Of a stretch of 64,000 nt of DNA, positions 1 through 9,415 are shown piece by piece (position 1 is the stretch's first letter; every line of letters starts with the position of its first letter). The stretch covers positions 73,000 through 136,999 of the forward strand of contig CAVPXP010000013.1 in assembly GCA_963709645.1 (NCBI GenBank), read 5' to 3'. Under the pieces are notes generated by a model, which was not told where the DNA came from, searched no databases, and was given only the letters and a program-made list of their open reading frames with translations. The DNA is from DYRB01 sp963709645. Its GTDB lineage: Bacteria > Pseudomonadota > Gammaproteobacteria > Chromatiales > Chromatiaceae. The translations under genes were made by a program, and so were the position numbers.

Positions 1-28
1 CGCCGACGCAGCTCGGCCTGGCCCTGGA

Positions 29-235
29 TCAGAGCATCCGATTCACTTGGGCTGCATGCAATCCCTTCGGCCCCTCGGTGATCTCAAACTCGACCTTCTG
101 ACCCTCCTTCAAGGTCTTATAACCTTCCATGGTGATGGCCGAGTAGTGGACGAAGACATCCTCCTCGCGTCCGTCAGGCTTGACGAATCCGTAGCCCTTG
201 GCATTGTTGAACCACTTGACAACACCGGTGTTCAT
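29..235 (-). CDS. cspD: Cold-shock-domain protein, CspD-like
   Basis: A 68-residue single cold-shock domain protein that binds single-stranded nucleic acid in the cytoplasm. The RNP-1-like KGYGFV and RNP-2-like VFVHYSAI motifs are both present, and the whole protein is one OB-fold domain. The ATG at 235 was preferred over the upstream GTG at 241 because a GGAGGAG ribosome binding site lies just upstream of it and the protein then begins MNTGVVKWFN, as usual in the family. It is divergent from clpS-clpA, the arrangement of cspD in enterobacteria, where CspD is a stationary-phase inhibitor of replication. Whether this copy has that role or is a general Csp cannot be told from sequence. Confidence 0.9.
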   Translation of the reverse strand: MNTGVVKWFNNAKGYGFVKPDGREEDVFVHYSAITMEGYKTLKEGQKVEFEITEGPKGLHAAQVNRML

Positions 236-522
236 TGGCACTCCTCCACGGGTACATCTTGTAATTTAGCGGCACTTGTTTGGTCGTTGCTGGGCGCCGC
301 TCCCCGGAATCGGCGGCGGACGCCTCAGGGGGCAAGTATAGTGACCTGATTTCTTTGGTCAAATTCTGTTCTTCCCAGCCTGCGGCCGAAGCCTTCCAGG
401 GACACGCCCAGCGGGCAGGTTGTGTCGTGTCGGCCCGTCGGTCACTTGGCTTGCGGGGAGTGAAATCGTCGCCATCTTAGGTCGCGGCGAGGCCCTTTTT
501 TATTGGCTAGACTCCATTATCT

Positions 523-846
523 ATGAGCACCCAGGACCCCAATGAGCGTCAGGAATCCGGGCCTTCGGTCGAGGAAGCGCGGCCTAAGCTCAAGCGGCCA
601 CCGATGTTTAAGGTCCTGCTCCTGAACGACGACTACACTCCGATGGAGTTCGTGGTTCAGGTCTTGGAGACGTTTTTTGCCATGCCTCGCGACAAGGCCA
701 CGCAGGTCATGCTGCACGTCCACACCCGGGGGGCGGGGGTGTGCGGCGTCTTCACTCGTGACATCGCCGAGACCAAGGTCTCCCAGGTCACCGAGTACTC
801 CAGAAGCCATCAGCACCCGCTGATGTGCACCATGGAAGAGGCGTGA
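523..846 (+). CDS. clpS: ATP-dependent Clp protease adaptor ClpS
   Basis: A 107-aa adaptor that binds the N-domain of ClpA and delivers N-degron substrates to ClpAP. After a disordered N-terminal tail of about 25 residues comes the conserved core: FKVLLLNDDYTPMEFVV, which contributes the N-degron pocket, and a C-terminal HPLMCTMEEA. The length is normal for the family. It lies 78 bp upstream of clpA on the same strand, consistent with an operon, and divergent from cspD. The start is the ATG at 523; no strong Shine-Dalgarno sequence is visible. Confidence 0.96.
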   Translation: MSTQDPNERQESGPSVEEARPKLKRPPMFKVLLLNDDYTPMEFVVQVLETFFAMPRDKATQVMLHVHTRGAGVCGVFTRDIAETKVSQVTEYSRSHQHPLMCTMEEA

Positions 847-924
847 GTGTTGGCGCGGCGATGTGCGTGCGATCCTGACCCCGGACGACTTGACTGATCC
901 ACCCCCTCACAGGCCAAGGTCACC

Positions 925-3186
925 ATGCTTAGCAAAGAGCTTGAATACTCGCTGAATCAGGCCTTCAAGGAGGCCCGCGCCAAACGCCACGAGTACATGA
1001 CGGTGGAGCACCTGCTGCTGTCGCTCCTCGACAATCCCACGGCTGCGCGGGTCCTGCGTGCCTGCGGAGCGGACGCGGCCCGCTTGCGCCAGGAGATCGG
1101 CACCTTCATCGAGGAGACGACCCCCCTGATCCAGGGGGATACCAGTCGCGAGACCCAGCCGACGCTGGGTTTTCAGCGCGTCTTGCAGCGGGCCGTTTTC
1201 CACGTCCAGTCTGCGGGCAAGAAGGAGGTGACCGGGGCCAATGTCTTGGTGGCGCTGTTCAGCGAGCAGGACTCGCACGCGGTCTATGCGCTCAACCAAC
1301 AGGACATCACCCGATTGGACGTCGTCAACTTCATCTCCCACGGAATCTCCAAGGTGCCCGGCGAGAATCCGGAGGACGAGTCCCAGGGGGGCGAGGCCGA
1401 GGAGGGGCGTGACGCGGAAAAGGAGGGCGCCTCCCCGCTGGAGAGTTTTGCCACGAACCTCAACGCCCTGGCCCAGCGCGGGCGCATCGACCCCCTGATC
1501 GGTCGAGCCCCCGAGATTGAGCGCACCCTGCAGATCCTTTGCCGTCGGCGCAAGAACAACCCGCTTTTCGTCGGCGAGGCAGGCGTTGGCAAAACGGCCA
1601 TTGCCGAGGGGCTGGCCAAGAAGATCGTCGACGGGGACGTCCCCGAGGTCCTTGCGGATGCGGTCATCTACTCGCTAGACCTGGGCGGCCTGGTGGCCGG
1701 GACCAAGTACCGCGGCGATTTCGAGAAGCGCCTCAAGGCAGTCCTGGCGCAGTTACGCCGCCAGCCCCATGCCATCCTCTTCATCGACGAGATCCACACC
1801 ATCATCGGCGCCGGCTCCGCCTCTGGCGGGGTTATGGACGCCTCCAATCTGATCAAGCCCTTCCTTGCCTCAGGCGACCTGCGCTGCATCGGCTCCACCA
1901 CCTATCAGGAGTACCGCGGCATCTTCGAGAAAGACCGGGCTCTGGCTCGGCGATTCCAGAAGATCGACGTCAACGAGCCGTCGGTGGAAGAGACCGTGGA
2001 GATCTTGAAGGGGCTCAAGCCGCGCTTCGAGGAGCACCATCAGGTCAGCTATACCCAACCGGCCCTGCGCGCCGCCGCCGAGCTGTCTGCCAAGTACATC
2101 AACGACCGCCACCTGCCGGACAAGGCCATCGACGTCATCGACGAGGCCGGGGCCCATGTGCAGCTCCGCCCGGCTGACAAGCGCAAGAAGCGCATCGACG
2201 TGGCCGACGTGGAGGCCATCGTTGCCAAGATGGCGCGCATTCCGCCCAAGCGGGTCTCTACCTCCGACACCGAGGCCCTGCGAAACCTGGACCGCGACCT
2301 CAAAATGGTGGTGTACGGCCAAGGCGATGCCATCGATGCCCTGACGTCGGCCATCCGCATGAATCGCTCGGGCCTCGGGCACGAGGAGAAGCCGATCGGT
2401 TCCTTCCTCTTTACCGGTCCCACCGGGGTAGGCAAGACCGAGGTTACCCGGCAGTTGGCGCGCATCCTCGGCATGGAGCTGATCCGCTTCGACATGTCCG
2501 AATACATGGAGCGCCACACGGTCTCACGCCTCATCGGTGCCCCGCCGGGCTACGTCGGTTTCGACCAGGGCGGGCTGCTGACTGAGGAGATCAACAAGCA
2601 CCCGCACGCGGTGCTGTTGCTGGACGAGATCGAGAAGGCTCACCCCGACGTCTTCAACCTGCTCCTGCAGGTCATGGACCATGGGACCCTGACCGACAAC
2701 AACGGGCGCAAGGCGGACTTCCGCAATGTGGTCCTGGTGATGACCACCAATGCCGGGGCCTCCGAGACCAGCCGCAGGTCCATCGGCTTTACAGAGCAGG
2801 ACCACGCCACCGACGGCATCGAAGCCCTCAAGCGCTTTTTCAGTCCGGAGTTCCGCAACCGCCTGGATGCCGTGGTTCAGTTCGGCGCCCTCACCGCCCA
2901 GACCATCGCGAGCGTGGTGGACAAGTTCATCTTCGAGTTGGAGCAGCAACTCCTCGACAAGAAGGTGGCTCTGGCCATCGACGCCGATGCGCGCGCCTGG
3001 ATCGCCGAGAAGGGTTATGACCCGGCCATGGGCGCGCGTCCCATGGCGCGGGTTATCCAGAATCACATCAAGAAACCCCTTGCCAACGAGGTGCTGTTTG
3101 GAGAATTGGCCAGCGGTGGCAAGGTGCGGGTCTACGTCAAGGACGACGACCTCGCCTTCCAGTTTGGCGAGCGAAAGCCGCACTGA
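925..3186 (+). CDS. clpA: ATP-dependent Clp protease ATP-binding subunit ClpA
   Basis: A 753-aa AAA+ unfoldase that feeds proteins to the ClpP chamber. It has an N-terminal Clp-N repeat domain (about residues 1-145), a first AAA module with Walker A GEAGVGKT (217-224) and Walker B IDEIH (about 287), and a second module with Walker A GPTGVGKT (498-505). A C-terminal D2-small domain carries the IGF loop (about 620) that docks on ClpP. The acidic linker at about 147-170 separates the N-domain, as in E. coli ClpA (758 aa). There is no M-domain, which rules out ClpB/ClpC. It follows clpS in the same direction. Confidence 0.97.
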   Translation: MLSKELEYSLNQAFKEARAKRHEYMTVEHLLLSLLDNPTAARVLRACGADAARLRQEIGTFIEETTPLIQGDTSRETQPTLGFQRVLQRAVFHVQSAGKKEVTGANVLVALFSEQDSHAVYALNQQDITRLDVVNFISHGISKVPGENPEDESQGGEAEEGRDAEKEGASPLESFATNLNALAQRGRIDPLIGRAPEIERTLQILCRRRKNNPLFVGEAGVGKTAIAEGLAKKIVDGDVPEVLADAVIYSLDLGGLVAGTKYRGDFEKRLKAVLAQLRRQPHAILFIDEIHTIIGAGSASGGVMDASNLIKPFLASGDLRCIGSTTYQEYRGIFEKDRALARRFQKIDVNEPSVEETVEILKGLKPRFEEHHQVSYTQPALRAAAELSAKYINDRHLPDKAIDVIDEAGAHVQLRPADKRKKRIDVADVEAIVAKMARIPPKRVSTSDTEALRNLDRDLKMVVYGQGDAIDALTSAIRMNRSGLGHEEKPIGSFLFTGPTGVGKTEVTRQLARILGMELIRFDMSEYMERHTVSRLIGAPPGYVGFDQGGLLTEEINKHPHAVLLLDEIEKAHPDVFNLLLQVMDHGTLTDNNGRKADFRNVVLVMTTNAGASETSRRSIGFTEQDHATDGIEALKRFFSPEFRNRLDAVVQFGALTAQTIASVVDKFIFELEQQLLDKKVALAIDADARAWIAEKGYDPAMGARPMARVIQNHIKKPLANEVLFGELASGGKVRVYVKDDDLAFQFGERKPH

Positions 3187-3302
3187 TTGGGGCGGATGAG
3201 TTCAGGTCTAGGCGGAGGTCCCTACTGCCCCCCTGCGTTGCATGGATTGGGCGGGGAGGGGCCGCAAGCAATGGCTGCTGCTGGGCGCCTCGGGCGGGAA
3301 GG

Positions 3303-3521
3303 TCAGCGGGCGCGGTAAGTGATCCGGCCCTTGGTCAAGTCGTAGGGCGTGAGCTCCACGGTCACCTTATCCCCCGTCAGGATGCGGATATAGTGCTTGC
3401 GCATTTTTCCCGAGATGTGAGCGGTCACCACGTGACCGTTCTCGAGCTCCACCCGAAACACGGTATTGGGCAGGGTCTCGACGACCGTGCCTTCCATCTG
3501 GATTGCGTCTTCTTTTGCCAT
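3303..3521 (-). CDS. infA: Translation initiation factor IF-1
   Basis: A 72-aa, single OB-fold factor that binds the ribosomal A site during initiation. The sequence is full length, beginning MAKEDAIQMEG and ending GRITYRAR, and is nearly invariant with other proteobacterial IF-1 proteins. It converges on clpA. In E. coli clpA and infA are also neighbours with tRNA-Ser between them; no tRNA is present here in the 116-bp gap. Confidence 0.98.
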   Translation of the reverse strand: MAKEDAIQMEGTVVETLPNTVFRVELENGHVVTAHISGKMRKHYIRILTGDKVTVELTPYDLTKGRITYRAR

Positions 3522-3733
3522 GGACTGTCGGATTGATTGGCTTGGGTTCCGGCTACAAAACCGCGCAAGTTTAACACATCAATGCAAGACGCGCGCCTGG
3601 CCGCTGACATTTGAGCGCTTTGTCGACCCACGCCGCCCGGTAATGCGGCCCATCTGGGCCCGGATGGTGGTGACAGACTTGCACGAGTCCCCTTCCCGCC
3701 CGGTATTGGCTTGCGTCTGCAGTTGGTGGGCTC

Positions 3734-4597
3734 TCAGATGTGGCCGGCAGCGTGCAGCTCGGCGGCTTGCAAGGTGTTTTCCAGCAGACTCGCAATGGTC
3801 ATGGGGCCGACCCCACCCGGGACAGGGGTTATCCATGCGGCGCGCTCGCGGCAGGGACCGTAGTCCACATCGCCCACTAGGGTACCGCCCTCCAAGCGGT
3901 TGATGCCCACGTCGACCACCAGGGCCCCCTGCTTGACCCAGTGGCCGGGGACGAACCGGGGACTCCCGACGGCGGCGACCAGGACGTCTGCCCCCCGTGC
4001 CTTCTCTTCCAAGTCCCTGGTGCGGCTATGGCATACCGTGATGGTGCAGCGGGCGGCCAGCAGCTCCAAGGCCATGGGGCGACCGACGATGTTCGACTGC
4101 CCGATGATGACCGCGTCGAGCCCCGCCAAGGTGTGCCCGGTGCGTGCCAACAGGGTCATGACGCCCTTCGGAGTGCAGGGCCGCAGGACCGGCATACGCA
4201 GCGCCAGGCGGCCGACGTTGTAGGGGTGAAATCCGTCCACGTCCTTGGTAGGGAGGATGCGTTCGATGATCGCCTCCTCGTCGACGTGCCCGGGCAGCGG
4301 AAGCTGGACCAGAATGCCGTCGATGCGCTCCTCGGCGTTGAGGGCATCGATCAGGGCAAGCAGGGCTTCCTGAGTGGTGTCGGCAGGGAGCTCATGCAGC
4401 TCCGAGTAGAATCCGACCTCCTGACATGCCCTTCGCTTGTTGCGAACATAGACCTGGGAGGCGGGGTTGGCCCCAATCAGGACCACTGCCAGTCCTGGGG
4501 CGCGTCGGCTTTGGGCCGTGATGGCCTCTACCTGCGCCTTGATCGCGGCGCGAATCTCCGCCGCGATGGCCTTGCCGTCGAGGATCTGTCCGGCCAT
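3734..4597 (-). CDS. folD: Bifunctional methylenetetrahydrofolate dehydrogenase/cyclohydrolase FolD
   Basis: A 287-aa cytosolic enzyme that interconverts 5,10-methylene-, 5,10-methenyl- and 10-formyl-THF with NADP. The family signature YVRNKRRACQEVG contains the catalytic Tyr and Lys, and VIIGQSNIVGRPMA is the NADP-binding site; the C-terminal PGGVGPMT is also present. An in-frame ATG 42 bp upstream (4639) would add a non-conserved extension. The ATG at 4597 (MAGQILDGK) matches family N-termini and was chosen. It is monocistronic in this window. Confidence 0.95.
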   Translation of the reverse strand: MAGQILDGKAIAAEIRAAIKAQVEAITAQSRRAPGLAVVLIGANPASQVYVRNKRRACQEVGFYSELHELPADTTQEALLALIDALNAEERIDGILVQLPLPGHVDEEAIIERILPTKDVDGFHPYNVGRLALRMPVLRPCTPKGVMTLLARTGHTLAGLDAVIIGQSNIVGRPMALELLAARCTITVCHSRTRDLEEKARGADVLVAAVGSPRFVPGHWVKQGALVVDVGINRLEGGTLVGDVDYGPCRERAAWITPVPGGVGPMTIASLLENTLQAAELHAAGHI

Positions 4598-5265
4598 GCT
4601 GCCCCCAAACCGATACGAGTCGTGGAAGGCTGGCATCATAGCCTCTCGCCACCGGCTTGCAAGACAGGGTCCCCGGTGTCCCTGGCCAATGCCTCTCGAC
4701 CGGCGCGGCGCGCGGACGGACGGGTTGCGATCTCATTGCGCCGCAGGGTGTAGGGGAACTTTGAGGCCGCTTGGGCGGCTGTATCGGCGAATTGGCGCAC
4801 GGGGGCGCGCCTAGCGACGGAGAAGCGGTTGCGCCGGGGGCCTTTCGCCATTGGCTGCACACCCGCGCAGCGGTCGACGAAGGCACTTCGAATGAGAGTT
4901 CCATCGTCGAGCCGGCCAAGAAGAGCGATCACCGAATCAGTCCGAAGCCCGCGTCGGGTTCCGGCAGGGCATGGAACCCCCCGTGACGACTAGGCTCTTA
5001 GGACTCCGGCGACATATGCCTAAGGAGATGCTGACTAAAGCCATCCCCGGCTTGAATCAGCTCGCGCTTCCCGAGGCGCCACTCGTGGAGCGCTGCATTT
5101 TCCGCGGCTTAGCGCCGTTGGAAATGGCGGGCCCTCCGTGGCCCGCACGGGGAACACTTTAGTCAGCGTTTCCCAAAGGGTACAGGGCCGCGCCACCCCC
5201 CAGGCAGTGCTCAACCATCCTTGTTGCTCTGCGCTCGACCCTTGCCATATCACGAGGTCCCTGAT
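4598..5265. other. Intergenic region folD-mprF, containing a MITE copy
   Basis: This 668-bp gap between divergent folD and mprF holds no convincing gene. The short open frames on either strand have no recognisable domain or ribosome binding site. The right part (5019-5180) is copy A of the dispersed repeat described separately. The remaining 400 bp presumably carries the folD promoter region; no clear sigma-70 boxes could be assigned. Confidence 0.5.
5019..5180 (+). mobile_element. MITE-like repeat, copy A
   Basis: A 160-bp element bounded by imperfect terminal inverted repeats. The left end reads CCTAAGGAGATGCTGACTAA. The right end, read on the opposite strand, is CCTTTGGGAAACGCTGACTA, followed by the shared AAAG. 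The interior, about CCATCCCCGGCTTGAATCAG onward, recurs inverted at 20923-21082 and in shortened form at 45186-45239 and 48868-48975. No transposase is encoded, so it is non-autonomous. It sits upstream of mprF. Confidence 0.75.
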
Positions 5266-7896
5266 GTGCCCGCCCAATCCGATGCGCCCCTGATCCTAGT
5301 CCCTGACCAGGGCTCCCTCGAACCCTTGCCAGCCCCCGGTCACCCGAGACCCGCCTGGTTCAGGTACCTTGGACCGACCCTTGCCCTGGCCGTCCTGGCG
5401 ATGGCTCTGCTGGTCCTGGGCCACATGGCCGAGGACATCCATGTGGCGGACGTGGGCGCGGCCATCAAAGCGGCCACCTGGGTCCAGATCGCCCTGGCCA
5501 TCGCGGCCACGGCACTTAGCTTCGCTGCGCTAGCGGCCTACGACGTGCTGGCGGTGCGCAGCTGCATCAAGGAGCCGGTGGGCCTGGGGACGGCCCTGTT
5601 CGCCGGCGCCACGGGTTACGCGGTGTCCAATGCCCTGGGTTTTCCAGTCCTCACTGGGGGCTCGGTGCGCTACCGCATCTATTCGGCGGTTGGGCTTGGG
5701 GTCGCGGACATCGGGCGTATCGTCGCTATCGCCTGGCTGACCCTCTGGCTTGGGCTGGTCTTCGTGGTGGGGTTGGCCATGGCCTTGGACCCGACCGGGA
5801 TCGCGCACCTGACCTCCCTGCCCTTCGGTGCCGCCCGCGGCATCGGGCTCGCCCTGGTTGCTGCCACCATCGCCTTCCTGGCCTGGGTGTCCACCGGCCA
5901 ACGCTCCCTGTCCCTATGGGGCTGGTCCATCCCCATGCCGGACGGACGCACGGCCATGGGGCAGCTGCTGGTCGGAAGCATCGACTTCGCCGCGGCGGCG
6001 GCAACCCTCTACGTCCTGCTGCCGGCGGGAGCGGCACCGGACCTGGGTGCCTTCCTGGTGGTCTTTGCGGCGGCTATCACCCTCGGGATACTGGCCCACA
6101 CCCCGGGGGGCATCGGTGTCTTCGAGGCGACCATCGCCGCCGGCCTGGGCATGATCGGGCGCTCGGACCTGGTGGCGGCCCTGATCCTGTACCGAGCTGT
6201 CTATTCCCTGCTGCCCCTGGGTATGGCGGCCCTTGCCCTGCTCCTGGTGGAGGTGATCCGGCGCCGCACCCAGGTCGCCGGGGCGCGGCGCCTGCTCAAC
6301 CGCATGCTCCAGGGGGTGGTCCCGGCCGTGGCCGGGGGCCTGGTCCTGATCGGGGGGGTGGTGCTCTTGGTATCGAGCTCCATCCCGCGCCAAGACTGGC
6401 GCATCGACCTGCTCTCCGACCTGGTGCCCTTGCCGTTCATCGAGGCGTCGCACCTCCTGGGCAGCCTGGTGGGGGTCCTGCTCATGGTCATCGCCAGGGG
6501 GCTCTTCGCTCGCCTGGCCCCCGCCTGGTGGGCCGCGGTGACCCTGCTGGCGGCCGGCATGGTGTTCTCGTTGGCGAAGGGGATGGATTGGGAGGAGGCG
6601 ACCATCCTGTTCGCCTTTGTCGGCTTCCTGTTTTTTTTCAAGGACCTCTTCTACCGCCCCGGTCGCCTGACGGACCTGCGCCCCGGGCTGCGCTGGCTGT
6701 CCCTGGTGCTGGGGCTGTTGATCGTGGTCGCCTGGGTCGGATTCTTCCTCTACCGGCATGTGGAGTACAGCAATGAGCTTTGGTGGGAGTTCGCCTGGGA
6801 CGGCAACGCCCCGCGCTTTCTGCGCGCTGCCCTGGCGGTGGCCATCGTCGCCGGGATCGCCCTGGCGGATGCCCTGTTCAATCGCCCGCTGCCCGCCCGC
6901 AAGGGGCCCGAGCGCATCCCCGACGCGGTTCGCCGCCTGGTGGCCCAAGCGCCCCGGGCAATGGCCGCAATGGCCCTTCTGGGTGACAAGCGCTTTCTGA
7001 TCGCCGAATCCGAACGTGCCTGCCTTATGTATGGGGTATCGGGGCGCAGTTGGGTCTCCCTGGGCGGGCCGATTGGCGAGGCACAGGAGGCCAGGGAGCT
7101 CGTCTGGCGCTTCCGCGAGCTGGTGGATCAACACGCCGGGCGGGTGGTCTTCTATGGCGTCGGCACCGAGGATTTGCCGCTCTATCTGGACATGGGCCTA
7201 GCTCTCCACAAAATCGGCGAGGTCGCCCGGGTCGATTTGACCAAGTTCAACTTGCAGGGTTCGGCGGGCCAGGAGATGCGCTATGTGGATCGACGCGCGA
7301 CCAAGGAGGGTATGGAATTCGCCATCATCCCCAAGGCCGAGGTCGAGGCGGCCCTCGACGAGATGAAGGGTGTCTCGGATGCCTGGTTGGAGAGCAAAAA
7401 GGCGAGCGAGAAGGGCTTCTCCCTGGGCGCCTTCCGCCCGGACTACCTGGTCGAGTTCGACTGTGCCGTGCTGCGCAAGGGTGGGCGCATGGTTGCCTTC
7501 GCCAACCTCCTGCGGGCAGGCGACCGCAACGAGCTGGCCATCGATCTGATGCGCTACGAGCAGGGGGTGTCGAGGGTACTCATGGACGCGCTGTTCGTGC
7601 GCGTTGCCCTCTACGCCAAGGAGCAGGGTTATGCCTGGTTCAACCTGGGGGCGGCGCCGCTGTCCGGCCTGGCCGAGCACCGCCTGGCTCCCACCTGGCA
7701 CAAGGTCGGGGCCCTGATCTTCCGCCGCGGCGAGGAGTTCTACCCCTTCGAGGGGCTGCGTGCCTACAAGCAGAAGTTCAACCCCGTCTGGACACCCCAC
7801 TACCTGGCCTGTCGCGGCGGGCTGGCCCTGCCCCAGATTCTTGTCGACGTCGCGGCCTTGATCGCCGGGGGGCGCCTGGAGATGATCAAGAAATGA
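5266..7896 (+). CDS. mprF: Bifunctional lysylphosphatidylglycerol flippase/synthetase MprF-like
   Basis: An inner-membrane protein of about 876 aa. The N-terminal half is a polytopic flippase/lysyltransferase integral domain (UPF0104-type) with many hydrophobic segments up to about residue 530. The C-terminal half is a soluble DUF2156 (GNAT-like) catalytic domain that moves lysine from lysyl-tRNA to phosphatidylglycerol; stretches such as YGVSGRSWVSLGGPIGE and WFNLGAAPLSGLAEHRLAP are typical. The GTG at 5266 with AGGT 7 bp upstream is preferred over the TTG at 5221, which has no ribosome binding site. Its stop overlaps the start of the acvB-like gene (ATGA), indicating coupling. Charge modification of the membrane is the expected outcome; the amino acid specificity is not proven. 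Confidence 0.9.
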   Translation: MPAQSDAPLILVPDQGSLEPLPAPGHPRPAWFRYLGPTLALAVLAMALLVLGHMAEDIHVADVGAAIKAATWVQIALAIAATALSFAALAAYDVLAVRSCIKEPVGLGTALFAGATGYAVSNALGFPVLTGGSVRYRIYSAVGLGVADIGRIVAIAWLTLWLGLVFVVGLAMALDPTGIAHLTSLPFGAARGIGLALVAATIAFLAWVSTGQRSLSLWGWSIPMPDGRTAMGQLLVGSIDFAAAAATLYVLLPAGAAPDLGAFLVVFAAAITLGILAHTPGGIGVFEATIAAGLGMIGRSDLVAALILYRAVYSLLPLGMAALALLLVEVIRRRTQVAGARRLLNRMLQGVVPAVAGGLVLIGGVVLLVSSSIPRQDWRIDLLSDLVPLPFIEASHLLGSLVGVLLMVIARGLFARLAPAWWAAVTLLAAGMVFSLAKGMDWEEATILFAFVGFLFFFKDLFYRPGRLTDLRPGLRWLSLVLGLLIVVAWVGFFLYRHVEYSNELWWEFAWDGNAPRFLRAALAVAIVAGIALADALFNRPLPARKGPERIPDAVRRLVAQAPRAMAAMALLGDKRFLIAESERACLMYGVSGRSWVSLGGPIGEAQEARELVWRFRELVDQHAGRVVFYGVGTEDLPLYLDMGLALHKIGEVARVDLTKFNLQGSAGQEMRYVDRRATKEGMEFAIIPKAEVEAALDEMKGVSDAWLESKKASEKGFSLGAFRPDYLVEFDCAVLRKGGRMVAFANLLRAGDRNELAIDLMRYEQGVSRVLMDALFVRVALYAKEQGYAWFNLGAAPLSGLAEHRLAPTWHKVGALIFRRGEEFYPFEGLRAYKQKFNPVWTPHYLACRGGLALPQILVDVAALIAGGRLEMIKK

Positions 7897-9373
7897 ACCT
7901 GAACACCGACCGCCTTCGGGGCCCTGGCATTCACCCTGTCCCTCATGACCGCAGCCGCCGCTGACCCCGGCTCGGGCACATCCGCCCACCACGTCTCAGG
8001 CCTCACCCCCGAAGGGATTCGATGGAGGGCAACCCCGCACCGTCTCCGCCGAGCGGCTCCACGATATTCCCCTCCTGACACCTACCGGAGCGGCGCGCGA
8101 GGCGCCCAAGGGTCTGGCCGTCCTGGTGTCCGGCACCGACGGCTGGACGCCAGAGCGCACCGCCGAGGCCAAGGCTCTGCTGGACGCAGGCCTGATCGTG
8201 CTGGCGGTGGACTTCACTGTCTACCGCAAGGCCCTGGCCGCCTCCGGAGACGGGTGCCACTACGTGGTCGCGGACTTCGAGGCCCTGGCCCAATTGGCCC
8301 AGCGGGAGTTGGGGCTAACGACGTATCTGCGACCCATCATCGTCGGGTCCGGAACCGGAGCTGGGACCTTCGCCTATGCGGCCCTTGCAGACGCCCCGAA
8401 CAACACCCTGGGGGGGGCCGTGGCGGTCGGCTTCGACAACCGTCTGGACACCCCGGTGGCCTTCTGCCCCGGGGCCAGCTCCAAGCCCAACCGGGCGGGT
8501 GGCTTCACCTATGGTTTCGACCGCACCATCCCGGCGGCCATCACCTTTCTGGCCGGCCCCGGCGAGGCCGCGCTGATCGATCCCGAGTTTGCGGCTGGGG
8601 ACCGAGTGACAATGACCCCACTCGATCCGGCCCGGCGCATCCCTCAGATAGTCCAGGCCGTGGTGGACACGGCCAATGGTGACGCCCTCGAAGAGGCCGA
8701 CCTGCCAGTTGTACAGCTCGATCCGAAAGGCGATCCACGCGGGGTGGTCCTGATCTGGTCCGGTGATGGGGGCTGGCGCGATATTGACCAAAGCGTCGGC
8801 GCCCTCCTCGTCGAAAAGGGCTTCGCGGTGGTCGGGGTAGACTCCCTCCGCTATTTCTGGTCGAAGCGCACCGCCCAGGAGATGGCACGGGACACTGCCC
8901 TGATGGTCAAGGCGGCGGACCCGACCGAGCGCCTCCCCATCCTGCTCGCGGGCTACTCCTTCGGGGCCAATGTCCTGCCCTTCGCCTGGCCGCAGATCGA
9001 CCCGGATATCCGCGCCCGCACGCGCCTGGTGGCGCTCCTCGCCCCGGAGGAGAAGACCGGGTTCCAAATATCGGTGGGCGGATGGCTGGGGATGTCCACC
9101 GGGGATGCGGACGTCGTCGCCGCCATCGTTGCCCTGCCGCCGGCCGTCACCCTGTGCGTCCATGGTGAGGATGAGGACGACAGCGCCTGCAAGTCGCCGC
9201 TTCTGGCCAAGTGCGAGATCCTTGGGCTTCCCGGCGGGCACCACTTCGATGACGACTATCACAGGCTGACCGCCCTGACCCTTGCCGCGTTCGATCGCCG
9301 GGCGCCAGAGGCAGAGGCCGATGCAAAGGCGGCCGAGCAACCCCCGCCGGGTCCCGCCGCACCCAGGCAATGA
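7893..9373 (+). CDS. acvB: AcvB/VirJ-family lysyl-phosphatidylglycerol hydrolase, two frameshifts near the N-terminus
   Basis: A periplasmic serine hydrolase-like protein of the AcvB/VirJ family, which hydrolyses lysyl-PG in Agrobacterium and Rhizobium. From about 8012 to 9373 the frame is open: an N-terminal partial alpha/beta domain (AVLVSGTDGW), then a VirJ domain with VVLIWSGDGGW, the nucleophile elbow AGYSFGAN, and a late LPGGHHFDDDY histidine. Upstream, the ATG at 7893 overlaps the mprF stop. A signal-peptide-like stretch (ALAFTLSLMTAAAAD) is in a second frame, and the mature protein is in a third. Both shifts are +1, and the span of 1481 nt leaves remainder 2, so two extra bases (about 7905-7925 and 7985-8012) explain it. 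It may be an assembly error or an inactivated gene; otherwise translation could start at the GTG at 8126 without a signal peptide. Confidence 0.8.
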
Positions 9374-9415
9374 AGGAGGCGTGCAGGGCTAGGGCCCCAG
9401 ACGAGCGAGTCCGCA

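Noticed and set aside
5914..7134. 406-codon minus-strand frame opposite mprF
   Set aside because: Low-complexity Gly/Gln/His/Arg composition typical of antisense to GC-rich genes; mprF is clearly the gene.
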